Positions 37,337-46,336 are shown, counted from the first letter of the stretch. The stretch is DNA of 64,000 nt from Halodesulfovibrio marinisediminis DSM 17456 (GCF_900129975.1 NZ_FSRG01000003.1:310001-374000), one strand, 5' to 3'. A program made the numbers and translations. Notes: generated from the letters alone by a model not told the origin.

Positions 37337-39436
37337 ATGCAACATATTTCTACCACCTGTCCTTACTGCGGCGTCGGCTGTGCCTTGTCTCTTAATGTAG
37401 ACGGCGATCGCATTATTAGTGTTTCACCAGGACCTGAACCTTTAGTAAACCAAGGTGCCCTTTGTTCGAAGGGACGGTTCGGGTTTGATTTTGTGCACCA
37501 TGCCGATCGGTTAAAAAAACCTTTGATACGTAAAAACGGGGAATTGGTTCCCGCAACATGGGATGAGGCTCTCGACCTTGTTGCAACGCGATTTGCCGAT
37601 GTTGTGTCTACCCACGGCCCAGATGCTCTTGGTGGATTCAGCAGTGCTCGTTGTTCCAACGAGGAAAATTACCTTTTTCAGAAACTGTTCCGCGCAGGAA
37701 TTGGTACAAACAATATAGATCACTGTGCGCGACTTTGACACGCCCCAACTGTAGCCGGTCTGGCTACATCTCTGGGAAGTGGTGCCATGACGAATTCCAT
37801 TCGGGAATTATGGGATATGGGGCAGGGGGACTGTGTATGTGTCATTGGCTCCAATACTACAGCGTGTCATCCGATAATTGGATTGGGCATGATGGAAGCC
37901 AAGCGCAACGGCGCAAAGCTGGTTGTTATCGACCCGCGCGAGATTGATCTTGCTCGCGAGGCTGATGTCTGGCTGCGACTTCGTCCCGGAACGGACACAG
38001 CTTTGCTTTCTGCTATTGCAGGCGAAATCATTAATTCCGGTTTGGCTGACGTTGAACGTGTTGCCGCTGTAACCGAGGATTTTGAAAGTTTCTGCAAGAG
38101 CCTTGAAAGCTTTGACGTTGAGACTGTATCTGAGATTTCGGAAGTTCCCGCTGATGGCATTCGCAAGGCTGCGCGTTGCATTGCTCAATCTGCCAATACC
38201 GCCTTTTATTACACGATGGGGGTTACCCAACACACAACAGGGACAAGTAATGTTTTGGCTGTTTCCAACTTAGCTCTGCTGACCGGTAATATTGGTCGTC
38301 CTAAAACTGGCGTGAACCCACTTCGAGGGCAGAACAATGTGCAGGGCGCTTGTGACATGGGAGCTTTGCCCAACGTACTGACCGGTTATCGTCCGGTAAC
38401 TGATGATGCGGCAAGAGATATCTTTGAAAAGGCTTGGGGAGTTGAGCTTCCTCCAGAAATCGGTCTGACTATCCCTAAAATGCTTACTGCAATCGATGAG
38501 GACCGGTTGAAAGGGCTTTTCATTTTCGGGGAAAACCCGATGCGCAGTGATCCTGACATTACCCATGTAGAGCATTGTCTGAAGCAGGTAGACTTCCTTG
38601 TTGTTCAGGATATTTTCCTGACTGAAACCGCACAACTCGCTGATGTAGTGCTCCCCGGAGCTAGTTTTGCGGAAAAAGATGGGACGTTTTCCAGTACTGA
38701 AAGAAGAGTTCAGCGTATTCGCCGTGCTGTACCACCTGTAGGTGATAGCCGTCCGGATTGGGTGATCCTTGCGGAACTACTGAAAAAGCTTGGCCGACCG
38801 GAACGATACGCAACAGCTGAAGATGTATTTAACGAAATGCGAATGCTTACTCCGAGTTATGCCGGAATCACCTATGAACGGCTTGAAAACGGTGGGTTAC
38901 AGTGGCCATGCCCAAGTGAAGAGCATTCCGGTACCCCGATTCTGCATGTGGGCAGTTGCATGCGTGGAGCAGGAAAGTTTGTTCCCCTTACCCACAGGGA
39001 GCCTGCCGAACTTCCGGACAACGAATATCCGCTGACATTGACCACCGGACGCGTTGTAGCCCATTACCATACTGCCACCATGACCAGACGTTGCTTTGGC
39101 CTTGTTGGTACATGGCCTGAAGAACTTGTTGAGATTCATCCTCTTGATGCTGCTAAATACGGTATAGAAGATGGCGATCTCATAGAGGTTCGTTCCCGCC
39201 GTGGTGCAGCAACGGGTAGGGCGTGGGTTACCCGTAGGGTTCGTCGGGGGCTGGTCTTTATGACATTCCACTTCTCCGAGAGTCCGGCCAATATTCTTAC
39301 CAGTTCTGCTGCTGATCCTGTGACAGGTACTCCGCAGCTTAAAGTTTGTGCAGTATCTGTACGCAAGCTCACTGGTGATGTTCAAGCAATGAATTTAAAA
39401 CACATAGAGGAACATTTGTCATGCCAACACGTTTAA
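37337..39436 (+). CDS. fdhF: Formate dehydrogenase, selenocysteine-containing catalytic subunit
   Basis: One gene of 699 residues read through an in-frame TGA at 37736-37738 (Sec134). N-terminal [4Fe-4S] motif CPYCGVGC...CSKG. The residues around the TGA read NNIDHCARL-U-HAPTVAGLA, the exact active-site context of FdhF. Molybdopterin-binding segments continue (GRPKTGVNPLRGQNNVQGA, ENPMRSDPD, TGRVVAHYHT). Monomer-type FDH-H that converts formate and CO2. It overlaps hycB by 16 bp. With the two ferredoxins and [FeFe] hydrogenase next to it, it should form a soluble formate/H2 complex. Confidence 0.92.
37743..37776 (+). promoter_or_regulatory. Bacterial SECIS hairpin in fdhF
   Basis: Starts 4 bases after the UGA. 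GTAGCC pairs with GGCTAC around the loop GGTCT, with CCC/GGG closing below. The GGUCU loop is the one recognised by SelB in E. coli fdhF. This supports selenocysteine insertion rather than termination. Confidence 0.85.
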
Positions 39437-40011
39437 ACCCCTTTATCTTAGCTTCAGCCTCAAAGTGCATAGGCTGCCGTGCTTGCGAGTTGGCCTGTGC
39501 TGCTGCACATGTTGATGGCGGGGTATCCGTTGGAAGCCTTAAAGGTTCCTTATCCCCGAGATTGTACCTTACTTGTGTTGAAGATATCCGTGTCCCTGTT
39601 GGCTGTAGACACTGCGAAGATGCTCCGTGCGCTGCTGTTTGTCCTAACTCCGCCATTTACCGAAGCGATAATGGGGTGCAGGTTGATGAAAGTCGTTGTG
39701 TAGGCTGTAAAACCTGTCTGGTTAGTTGTCCGTTTGGTGCCATGGAAATGGCGCAGGTTTTGGAAAACGGTAAATCGGTTATGCGTCGTATTGTCGATCC
39801 TGATTTTCCTGAGGATGTTAAGATTGAACCGGCTCTTCTGGCCAGCAAATGCGACCTTTGTAAAGGCCGTGAGGCGGGGCCTGCCTGTGTGGAAGCCTGC
39901 CCTGAAAACGCATTGGTTTTATTACAGCCTGTTAAAATTAAAAAACGTCGCAATGTTGAAGCAGCGCTGGCACTGAAAGGTTTCGGAGCTAGATCCGGAG
40001 ACGAATTATAA
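39421..40011 (+). CDS. HycB/HydN-like ferredoxin subunit
   Basis: 196 residues with four [4Fe-4S] cysteine groups: CIGCRACELAC, CRHCEDAPCAAVCP, CVGCKTCLVSCP, and CDLCKGREAGPACVEACP. Such proteins pass electrons between formate dehydrogenase and hydrogenase. Starts inside fdhF's end and its stop overlaps the hydrogenase start, so it is tightly coupled. The basic tail after the last cluster (about 26 residues) may help assembly. Confidence 0.9.
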   Translation: MPTRLNPFILASASKCIGCRACELACAAAHVDGGVSVGSLKGSLSPRLYLTCVEDIRVPVGCRHCEDAPCAAVCPNSAIYRSDNGVQVDESRCVGCKTCLVSCPFGAMEMAQVLENGKSVMRRIVDPDFPEDVKIEPALLASKCDLCKGREAGPACVEACPENALVLLQPVKIKKRRNVEAALALKGFGARSGDEL

Positions 40012-41402
40012 TGACTACTCCATCCCAAATTGTTTCTATTGACCCTTTGTTATGCACCGGTTGCCGTCGTTGTGCCGAAGTTTGTCCGGTGAATGCGATA
40101 ATCGGAAATCAGAATGAATCTCAGACAATTGATGCTTCCCGCTGTGTAATGTGTGGTCAGTGTGTTTTGAGATGTTCTGCTTTTGCCTCTCCTTTTGATG
40201 ATGTAGCAGAGCAGCTGCCGCAGATGCGCAAGGAACGTGGTTTGCCTGAAGATGACAACTCCCTTCTGTTTGCCGCCCATTACCGGATTGATCAGAGAAA
40301 CGTCTCTGAAATGCTGGCTGATTCCACCAAGACTTCCATGGTGCAATGTGCACCGGCAGTACGTTCTTCCATTGCGGAGGAATTTGGACTGGCACCGGGC
40401 ACACTTACCCCCGGTCAGCTTGCAGCAGCTTTACGCAGACTGGGCTTTGATTTTGTGTATGACACCATATTTGCTGCTGACGTAACCATAATGGAAGAAT
40501 CTTCAGAGCTTCTGCAGCGTCTTGAATCCGGCGAGAACTTGCCTATGTTTACCTCCTGTTGCCCTGGTTGGGTTCGTTACATGGAAACAGCATGGCCGGA
40601 CTTACTGTCGCACCTTTCCAGTTGCAAATCTCCTCAGCAGATGGCTGGAGCGCTTTTCAAGACATATGGTGCAGAAATCGCAGGAAAATCCCCTGAACAG
40701 ATTGCCAGTGTTGCAGTAATGCCTTGTACTGCTAAGAAATATGAGGCTGGCCGTCCTGAAATGCAGGCGAGTGGTACTCCTGATGTCGATGCAGTTTTGA
40801 CCGTTACCGAACTGGCAGACATGCTTAAGAAAAAAGGTATCCGTCTGGAGAATCTTCCGGAAGAAGATTTTGATGTGCCTCTTGGGCTTTATTCCGGTGC
40901 GGGAGTCATCTTCGGAGCTTCTGGCGGTGTTATGGAAGCCGCACTTCGTACCGCAATTGCGGTTACAACAGGAAATGAAGTAAGCGAAAGTGGAGTGAAC
41001 TTCAGCAAGGCTGCTGAAGGGGTATTCCGTGCTTCTGTGGACGTGGCTGGAAGAACTGTGCGTGCAGTGATCGTTTCAGGTCTCGCACATGCCGCAAAAC
41101 TTCTTGAGGATGTTAGGGCAGGCAAAGCAGACTTTGATTTCATGGAAGTTATGTGCTGTACCGGAGGTTGTGTTGCAGGAGGAGGACAGCCGAAACTTCT
41201 GCCGCACGTGGATGTTGTTGATGCTATTTCTCGTCGTCGTCAGAGCCTGCATAATCTTGATAAACAACTTTCTGTAAGGGTTTCACATAAAAATCCTTCT
41301 GTTACAGCGCTTTATGAAAATTATTTGGAAAAACAGCTGGGACACCGTTCTCATAACTTGCTCCATACCAGTTACGGAGATGATGCAGGGAGCCATGAAT
41401 AA
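40011..41402 (+). CDS. [FeFe] hydrogenase catalytic subunit
   Basis: 463 residues. Two N-terminal [4Fe-4S] sites (CTGCRRCAEVCP, CVMCGQCVLRC). H-cluster motifs are complete: L1 TSCCPGW near residue 182, L2 MPCTAKKYE near 237, L3 EVMCCTGGCVAGGGQP near 379. Size and layout match HydA2-type enzymes of hydrogen-dependent CO2 reductase rather than the periplasmic HydAB. No signal peptide, so cytoplasmic. The HydEFG maturases needed are not in this window. Overlaps both neighbouring genes by 1 base. Confidence 0.92.
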   Translation: MTTPSQIVSIDPLLCTGCRRCAEVCPVNAIIGNQNESQTIDASRCVMCGQCVLRCSAFASPFDDVAEQLPQMRKERGLPEDDNSLLFAAHYRIDQRNVSEMLADSTKTSMVQCAPAVRSSIAEEFGLAPGTLTPGQLAAALRRLGFDFVYDTIFAADVTIMEESSELLQRLESGENLPMFTSCCPGWVRYMETAWPDLLSHLSSCKSPQQMAGALFKTYGAEIAGKSPEQIASVAVMPCTAKKYEAGRPEMQASGTPDVDAVLTVTELADMLKKKGIRLENLPEEDFDVPLGLYSGAGVIFGASGGVMEAALRTAIAVTTGNEVSESGVNFSKAAEGVFRASVDVAGRTVRAVIVSGLAHAAKLLEDVRAGKADFDFMEVMCCTGGCVAGGGQPKLLPHVDVVDAISRRRQSLHNLDKQLSVRVSHKNPSVTALYENYLEKQLGHRSHNLLHTSYGDDAGSHE

Positions 41403-41917
41403 TGCATGCCTTTGTTTTGTCAGCCCCTTCCCGCTGTATAGGGTGTCGTGCCTGCGAGATTGCTTGTGTTGATGCTCACATGGATGAGGATATGGGGGAG
41501 GCAGGAGAAAAGAAGTTACCTTTTTCTCCAAGATTAAGCATTGTTCACGAGGCGGAAGTCACCGCTCCTGTCCAATGTCGTCAGTGCGAGGATGCCCCAT
41601 GTGTAGCCGCTTGTCCTGTTGGAGCCATACTCTCTGATGGAAAGGCTGTGCGTGTGAACACAGTGGACTGTGTTGGTTGTAAAGCTTGTCTGGCAGTTTG
41701 TCCCATCGGCGCCATGCAAGTGGGGTGCCTCCCTGAATCTTCAACTAGACTGGTCGCCCACAAATGCGACCTTTGTACCGGACGTGAGCTTGGTCCGGCC
41801 TGCATAGCTGTTTGTCCGGCTGGAGCACTTACACTGCTGACCCGAAAAGAACTGAAAAACATTTCTAGCTCAAGAAGGTGTCATAGTGCGCTTCAGGCTG
41901 CCTATAGGAATAGCTGA
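41402..41917 (+). CDS. Second HycB-like ferredoxin subunit
   Basis: 171 residues, again with four cysteine groups: CIGCRACEIAC, CRQCEDAPCVAACP, CVGCKACLAVCP, CDLCTGRELGPACIAVCP. Paralogue of the ferredoxin at 39421. Two HycB subunits with FdhF and HydA is the composition of hydrogen-dependent CO2 reductase from acetogens. It is the last gene; a gap of about 230 bp and a strong hairpin follow. Confidence 0.9.
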   Translation: MHAFVLSAPSRCIGCRACEIACVDAHMDEDMGEAGEKKLPFSPRLSIVHEAEVTAPVQCRQCEDAPCVAACPVGAILSDGKAVRVNTVDCVGCKACLAVCPIGAMQVGCLPESSTRLVAHKCDLCTGRELGPACIAVCPAGALTLLTRKELKNISSSRRCHSALQAAYRNS

Positions 41918-42143
41918 GGGAAATGTTTTGATAATGACTTTTGCGGATCCTATTATAGACGTTCGGACAAAAAAGAACGGTAGTTCTACGTCGGAGTAAC
42001 TCTGGAGCAAGGATGTGTTAGGTGAGATTCTTACCCCCTTGAGTGTAGGAGTATAGCCCCTGAACAGTCTTTTTTCTGATGTAATTGATGCCAAGCAACG
42101 GCATGAAATATCGTGAATTTTTCTGATATAGAACACGTGATAA

Positions 42144-42190
42144 AAAAAGGGTCTCAGCAGATTTTGCAATCTGCTGAGACCCTTTTTTTA
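42144..42190. terminator. Long bidirectional terminator
   Basis: GGGTCTCAGCAGATT pairs with AATCTGCTGAGACCC over TTGC, flanked by A and T runs. Ends the formate-hydrogen operon and abuts scar B. Confidence 0.9.
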
Positions 42191-42196
42191 CCTCTT

Positions 42197-42208
42197 TGGT
42201 GGAGGCGG
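42197..42208 (-). other. att-like scar B
   Basis: TGGTGGAGGCGG, the reverse of the tRNA/tmRNA 3' end CCGCCTCCACCA, immediately beside a terminator. Identical over 12 bases to scar C at 45789. No intact tRNA follows. Confidence 0.5.
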
Positions 42209-42334
42209 AGAGGATGTGTAGCTGCCTCTGAGTAGCTCATGACTTCAGGTCGTCCCGAAGCCGTATTCTATGGGTGTGTAGGAAAATGCTGCCGCAAAGT
42301 GTGTAGGGTGTCAACAGTGCCTGTGACAGGGTAT

Positions 42335-42796
42335 CTATTTTGATTTTTGACTCTTTTTCACCATGAGGTTGACTTTTTCTTCAACACTTTTTTGGTAGAG
42401 AAACATTGCTTTGCTCACACTTGGGTCAGTCATGAGTTCTTGTATGGCAATGGTTCCAAAGTATTGGAAAGATTTTTTGTAGGCTTCAGCTCCTTCATAC
42501 TTCATAGCTTGCCTTGCTTCGTTTTCGCATATTTGAAAAGTAAGTCTTGTTACAGAGTCAACTGCTGAGTTGGTTGTATCAACTAAGTCACTGTAGGAGG
42601 TTCTTACATGTTGGGACACTTTACTATGCTGAGCAAGGAGGACGCCCATCCATGTTGCTAGTGCGACCCTGTCTTCTTTTGTTGCCGATTGAACAAGGCA
42701 CTTAGTGAGTTCGTCTCCGTATACGCCTGCAAAGGATATTGAGTGTGCTGCTGAGCAAGCGAAAAAGATTAAGAGCGCTGCAAGAAGTTTATTCAT
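42335..42796 (-). CDS. Exported protein of unknown function
   Basis: 153 residues with a signal peptide (about 1-23, ending SFAG). Mature part is helical, with CLVQSATKEDRVALATWMGVLL-like Cys and ATWM pattern near the start and a second Cys in FQICENEARQAM. Similar layouts occur in scattered proteobacterial proteins without known role. Lies alone between scars B and C. Confidence 0.6.
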   Translation of the reverse strand: MNKLLAALLIFFACSAAHSISFAGVYGDELTKCLVQSATKEDRVALATWMGVLLAQHSKVSQHVRTSYSDLVDTTNSAVDSVTRLTFQICENEARQAMKYEGAEAYKKSFQYFGTIAIQELMTDPSVSKAMFLYQKSVEEKVNLMVKKSQKSK

Positions 42797-43025
42797 TTGT
42801 CTCTAACTCCATTATTTTTTATAGGTCTATGAGAATGGATTTGAGGTGTCTATGAGAATAAATCTTAATGGATTATGTGGGTGTTGTGGTGGTTTGTTAT
42901 GTCGATTCGGTATTGGTTGGCTGTGTAAAAACAGATAGCAGCAGCCACGAGTTCGATTCTTAAACTGGAAATCGAACTGATGAAATAGTTTTTGTTAGTT
43001 ATTCTTTGTTAATAAAGGAAGAGGG

Positions 43026-43637
43026 ATGAGAGTAGTTTGGTGGGTGTCTTGTGTCATAATTTTTTGGACAGGCCTTTTTTCAGGAGCGTTTATAACATCT
43101 AGAGCTCAGTTGTTCATCGATAATATTGCGACTTGGGTTGCTGCTCTTTCTGCTATGATTGCAGGCTACGTAGCTTGGTTGACATATTGTCAGCATGCAG
43201 AGGCTAAAAGGCAGAGGCGCTGGGAGCATTTTAAGCCACTACTGGTTGTTGTTTTAAGAAGTAGTCAGCAAATAAGTACTGATGCAAAATCTATGGCTGG
43301 GGTGGGGGTAATGGGGGAGCCACAAGAAGAAATTCAATCATGGTTAAAAGGTAAGATAAAAGCTGCTACTGATGAAATGGAACCCGCGCTGGTTGAGCTC
43401 AGAGATGTGTGGGGAGATTTTTTACCTAATGAATATTATGAACTGCTTAATGACTACTCAAAAGTTTCTCTCGAGCTTCGTTTAAAGCACACTACTCTTG
43501 ATGGCAGGTTTCACCATTCGAAATATTACAATGGATTGTCACAGGTGATGGCTGCGCTGTTTTCCAAGACCAAAGAAGTTACTCGTGAGTTTTCAGGCTT
43601 GCACGAGAAAAGGAACGAAAGCCAGGCAGGTAGCTAG
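43026..43637 (+). CDS. Membrane-anchored protein of unknown function
   Basis: 203 residues. Two hydrophobic segments at the N-terminus (about 5-22 and 34-54) and a cytoplasmic helical domain rich in Arg, Lys and Glu (KRQRRWEHFKPLL). GGAAGAGGG before the ATG. No family recognised. Placement next to a recombinase within an island suggests accessory cargo. Confidence 0.6.
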   Translation: MRVVWWVSCVIIFWTGLFSGAFITSRAQLFIDNIATWVAALSAMIAGYVAWLTYCQHAEAKRQRRWEHFKPLLVVVLRSSQQISTDAKSMAGVGVMGEPQEEIQSWLKGKIKAATDEMEPALVELRDVWGDFLPNEYYELLNDYSKVSLELRLKHTTLDGRFHHSKYYNGLSQVMAALFSKTKEVTREFSGLHEKRNESQAGS

Positions 43638-43664
43638 TTGCTTTTGTATGTGAGTGGGAAGGCG

Positions 43665-44216
43665 CTATTCTTTCTTTTCCACTCGCTGCACGGTCTTTGT
43701 AGAGCAGCTAAGCTCCTTCGCTATGGCTGAATGGCTCATACCCTCAGCAAGCATATCCTTGATTCTACCTTTGTTATGAGCTGTTGGGCGCCCTTTGTAC
43801 TTCCCTTCCTTCTTAGCCTTCGCAATACCTGCTAACTGACGTTCACGACGTAGGTTGGTCTCGAACTCAGCGAACACTCCGAGTATCTGGAGGAATGCTT
43901 TACCACTAGGTGTAGAGGTGTCGATAGCTTGGTCGAGAATCTCAATCGATGCTCCCTTCGTTTCAAGTCGCTCTACGATGGAGCACAGGTCATTCATGTT
44001 CCTCGCTAGGCGGTCGAGTTTCCATACAACTAACTTGTCTCCTTTGCTCATTACGTCCAGTAGGATGGACAGCATCTCACGCCCGTTCATGGTCGTTGCG
44101 CTTGCCTTCTCCTCCCTCACGATAGCTTCAGGATACTTAGCGAGGATGGCAGTAGACTGCATGATAGGGTCTTGGTCGAGAGTAGATACACGATAGTAAG
44201 CGTAGATATGGGAAAT
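43665..44216 (-). CDS. Serine recombinase (resolvase/invertase) with an ATT start
   Basis: About 183 residues. The catalytic N-terminus reads YAYYRVSTLDQ, found only by extending 18 codons upstream of the first ATG (44162) to ATT at 44214-44216, with AAGGA eight bases before. Other family motifs follow: LVVWKLDRLARN, FAEFETNLRRERQ, and a C-terminal Hin-type helix-turn-helix (GMSHSAIAKELSCSTKTVQR). From ATG 44162 the protein would lack the catalytic serine. DNA invertase or resolvase of an island. Confidence 0.8.
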   Translation of the reverse strand: MSHIYAYYRVSTLDQDPIMQSTAILAKYPEAIVREEKASATTMNGREMLSILLDVMSKGDKLVVWKLDRLARNMNDLCSIVERLETKGASIEILDQAIDTSTPSGKAFLQILGVFAEFETNLRRERQLAGIAKAKKEGKYKGRPTAHNKGRIKDMLAEGMSHSAIAKELSCSTKTVQRVEKKE

Positions 44217-44880
44217 GAGGTTTTCCTTATGTACTTATAAGTCTTAGACTCAAGGTCTGAGTAGTGGATTTCTGTGCTTAACCTAACCCAAATGTGCACA
44301 CCTATGCCTACTGGACGTAAGGTATGCCAAAATGTCCATAGGTAACTACTGCCCTGATTGAAAGAGCGACCTGCAATAATGCAATTCAATCTAGAAAGGG
44401 CTGTAGGATGCAAGTTGGATGATGGTTTCAGGGCGCTTACTGTTTCCGTTCTTTGTTTATGGAGTTCAATAGAACATATTCCCCTACCCTCCGTGCATCA
44501 TGGGGCTATGGGGAAACTGGGTAGAAGTTCGACTCCGAACATAGGGTTGCAGAAATTTTTTTTATTTTCCTTTAATGTAGTTGTCTTAATAAATCCTAGA
44601 GCCCTAAAGTCGATTTTTGAGCAATAAAGAGAGAGGTCCTCCTCTCTTTATTCAGGTTTAATCTTCTTGATATACTCAGGACATCTTCAGCACTCATCAT
44701 AAGCTATACTTCTCAACGAACTACTTCGTACTTATCGTCCCATAATAAAAGCTACTTAGCTTGCATTACCCGTTGGTTTGATTTGGGGGATATAAGCTCA
44801 TTGTCTGAGGTCATTACCAGCCGTATAATCTGAATAGTATGCAATAAAAAAATTGAGACCTCTTAATCAGGGGAAAGCAA
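44217..44880. other. Gap with one hairpin
   Basis: No supported gene. An imperfect inverted repeat AATAAAGAGAG.../CCTCTCTTTATT at 44623-44652 could be a terminator for a transcript from the left. Confidence 0.4.
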
Positions 44881-45267
44881 ATGAGAGTGTTACTTATTCT
44901 GGTTGTTTTAATTTTTTCCGCAAGCAGCGTCTTTGCAGAGATTCCCAAGGCTCAAACGCCCTTATCTCGCAAGGCACAGAAACTCAGAATGGGTATGTCA
45001 AAAGCGTCAGTCATTCGCATGTTTGGTAAACCAACTTGGGCTATAATCCCAGGCGATAAGGATGGGGATTATGACATTCTTATGGGAGACATGGTGCTGG
45101 AGCTTCAGTGGGATAATGGGAGTTGCGTTCCTGTGGCGGTTAGCTTCGATATCCAGATGGAAGTGATAGGATGGGACGAAGGGCGGCTTTGTCTTGATAA
45201 GCCTGTATTTAACCCGCCAGATGAATGGAAGTGTTCCGCCCCAACTAGGGCTAAGTACTGCAAGTAG
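44881..45267 (+). CDS. Exported BamE/SmpA-like protein
   Basis: 128 residues. Signal peptide (about 1-20, ending VFAE). The LRMGMSKASVIRMFGKPTWA segment matches the small BamE/OmlA fold (G-M-S/T..V...FG.P pattern). There is no lipobox cysteine, so it is not a lipoprotein BamE. It may be a periplasmic inhibitor-like domain. Its 3' end overlaps the integrase remnant on the other strand. Confidence 0.65.
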   Translation: MRVLLILVVLIFSASSVFAEIPKAQTPLSRKAQKLRMGMSKASVIRMFGKPTWAIIPGDKDGDYDILMGDMVLELQWDNGSCVPVAVSFDIQMEVIGWDEGRLCLDKPVFNPPDEWKCSAPTRAKYCK

Positions 45268-45679
45268 CATTTGGACGCGAGGCTCTTCCGCTTGGTGATG
45301 CATTGCGAATTTCTACGCCTTCTGTGGTAGTGACAAGCTTGCCTTTGGTCAGAGCGTAGTGTTTGAGCATGTCGTTTCTTACGTCTATACTACTTTTAGG
45401 TGCTTCTTCTGTATCTGTCTTGATCCAGTTTTTGATATATTTATGCACAACATAGTTCAGTTGTTCCGGTGTTAGTTTACTCATCTCTGTAGTTCTGATT
45501 CTATCGAATAAGAAAGGGGTTGCGGAGGCGAGTTTCTTAGATGTTCGCTGTGCTTCACGTTTCTTAAGAGTTCCGAGTGAGTAACGTAACTTTCGGATGC
45601 CCAAAACAGGTCGTAGGTCGAGTGGAATAATTCTTCTGAAGCAGTGTGCAGAGGCTGTTTGAAACAGATAATTAGCCAT
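45251..45679 (-). pseudogene. Truncated tyrosine integrase (N-terminal part)
   Basis: 142 residues. MANYLFQ...FRRIIPLDLRPVLGIRKLRYSLGTLKK is the N-terminal domain of many tRNA-targeting integrases. The reading frame continues into unrelated tail sequence and lacks the core-binding and catalytic domains (no R-H-R-Y). It starts about 110 bp from scar C. Probably the broken integrase of the element between scars B and C. Confidence 0.7.
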
Positions 45680-45746
45680 TTGGTGTGCTCCAACGTGTAC
45701 TAGAAATGTACTAAAAACACACTATAGGGGTATCTATAGGCAATAA

Positions 45747-45780
45747 AAAAGCCTTAATCGTCTGTAACGATTAAGGCTTT
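45747..45780. terminator. Terminator hairpin beside scar C
   Basis: AAAAGCCTTAATCG pairs with CGATTAAGGCTTT, with an A-run on one side, so strongest on the minus strand, as for a tRNA terminator. Confidence 0.75.
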
Positions 45781-45788
45781 CTTTGCGT

Positions 45789-45802
45789 TGGTGGAGGCGG
45801 CG
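45789..45802 (-). other. att-like scar C, probable prophage end
   Basis: TGGTGGAGGCGGCG, the 3' end pattern of a tmRNA/tRNA on minus, followed by sequence unlike a tRNA. The TGTGCCCCC arm-type repeats 60 bp away and the phage genes that follow suggest it is an attL/attR of the prophage. Confidence 0.55.
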
Positions 45803-45862
45803 TCCATCGATTTGCCTATTTAACTGCTTGAAAATTAACAATTAAATTTTTCTTTTTAGTGA

Positions 45863-45884
45863 TGTGCCCCCAAAATGTGCCCCC
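45863..45884 (+). promoter_or_regulatory. Integrase arm-type direct repeats
   Basis: TGTGCCCCC is repeated at 45863-45871 and 45876-45884, 13 bases apart. Paired 9-base direct repeats near a crossover core are the usual arm-binding sites of tyrosine integrases. Confidence 0.5.
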
Positions 45885-46003
45885 AGAGAGAGCGGGCTGC
45901 AATGAAATGTCTTGGTGGCACGTGATATTTTAGCCCTAAAAAAGCCTGTATGAAATGATCATACAGGCTTTTTCTTTTTGCACAGGTAATGTGTTTCTTG
46001 GCG

Positions 46004-46213
46004 TTACTTTACCAGTTGGCGTACTGCGTCTTCTACTTCTTCTTTTACCCAGAAGGTGCTGCGTCCAAGCTTTCTTGGTTCTGGGAACTTTCCTGCTTTT
46101 ACGTAGCGCCAGAGGGTTGTTTTGCTGACTGGGAGGATTTCTTGAACTTGGGCGAGTTTTAACAGCTGGATGCTGTATTCGGGTGGTGTTTGTTCGATTG
46201 GTTGTGTGTACAT
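46004..46213 (-). CDS. AlpA/MerR-like excisionase or regulator
   Basis: 69 residues from ATG 46213 (MYTQPIEQ); a longer in-frame start exists. The helix-turn-helix LLKLAQVQEILPVSKTTLWR is followed by KAGKFPEPRKLGRSTFWVKEEV, the AlpA family pattern. These proteins direct excision or activate prophage integrase genes. It lies closest to the prophage end. Confidence 0.8.
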   Translation of the reverse strand: MYTQPIEQTPPEYSIQLLKLAQVQEILPVSKTTLWRYVKAGKFPEPRKLGRSTFWVKEEVEDAVRQLVK

Positions 46214-46336
46214 AATGGTTCTCGCTATGTGGTTAAGTGTGGATAAGGGTAAGCCCCGCCTATATTCCATTAGCGAGGCTTGAATAGGAGTTTGGCACAG
46301 AACAATATGTTTATGTCTTGCTGATGATTAGGATAG

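Noticed and set aside
37337-37738. Short gene of 133 residues ending at TGA, separate from the next frame
   Set aside because: The TGA is the selenocysteine codon of fdhF with SECIS; the two frames are one gene.
44498-44550. GTTCGACTCC tRNA-like T-arm
   Set aside because: No acceptor or anticodon arms can be paired around it.
44358-44627. 89-residue frame on plus
   Set aside because: No ribosome site or recognisable domain; likely chance in a non-coding gap.
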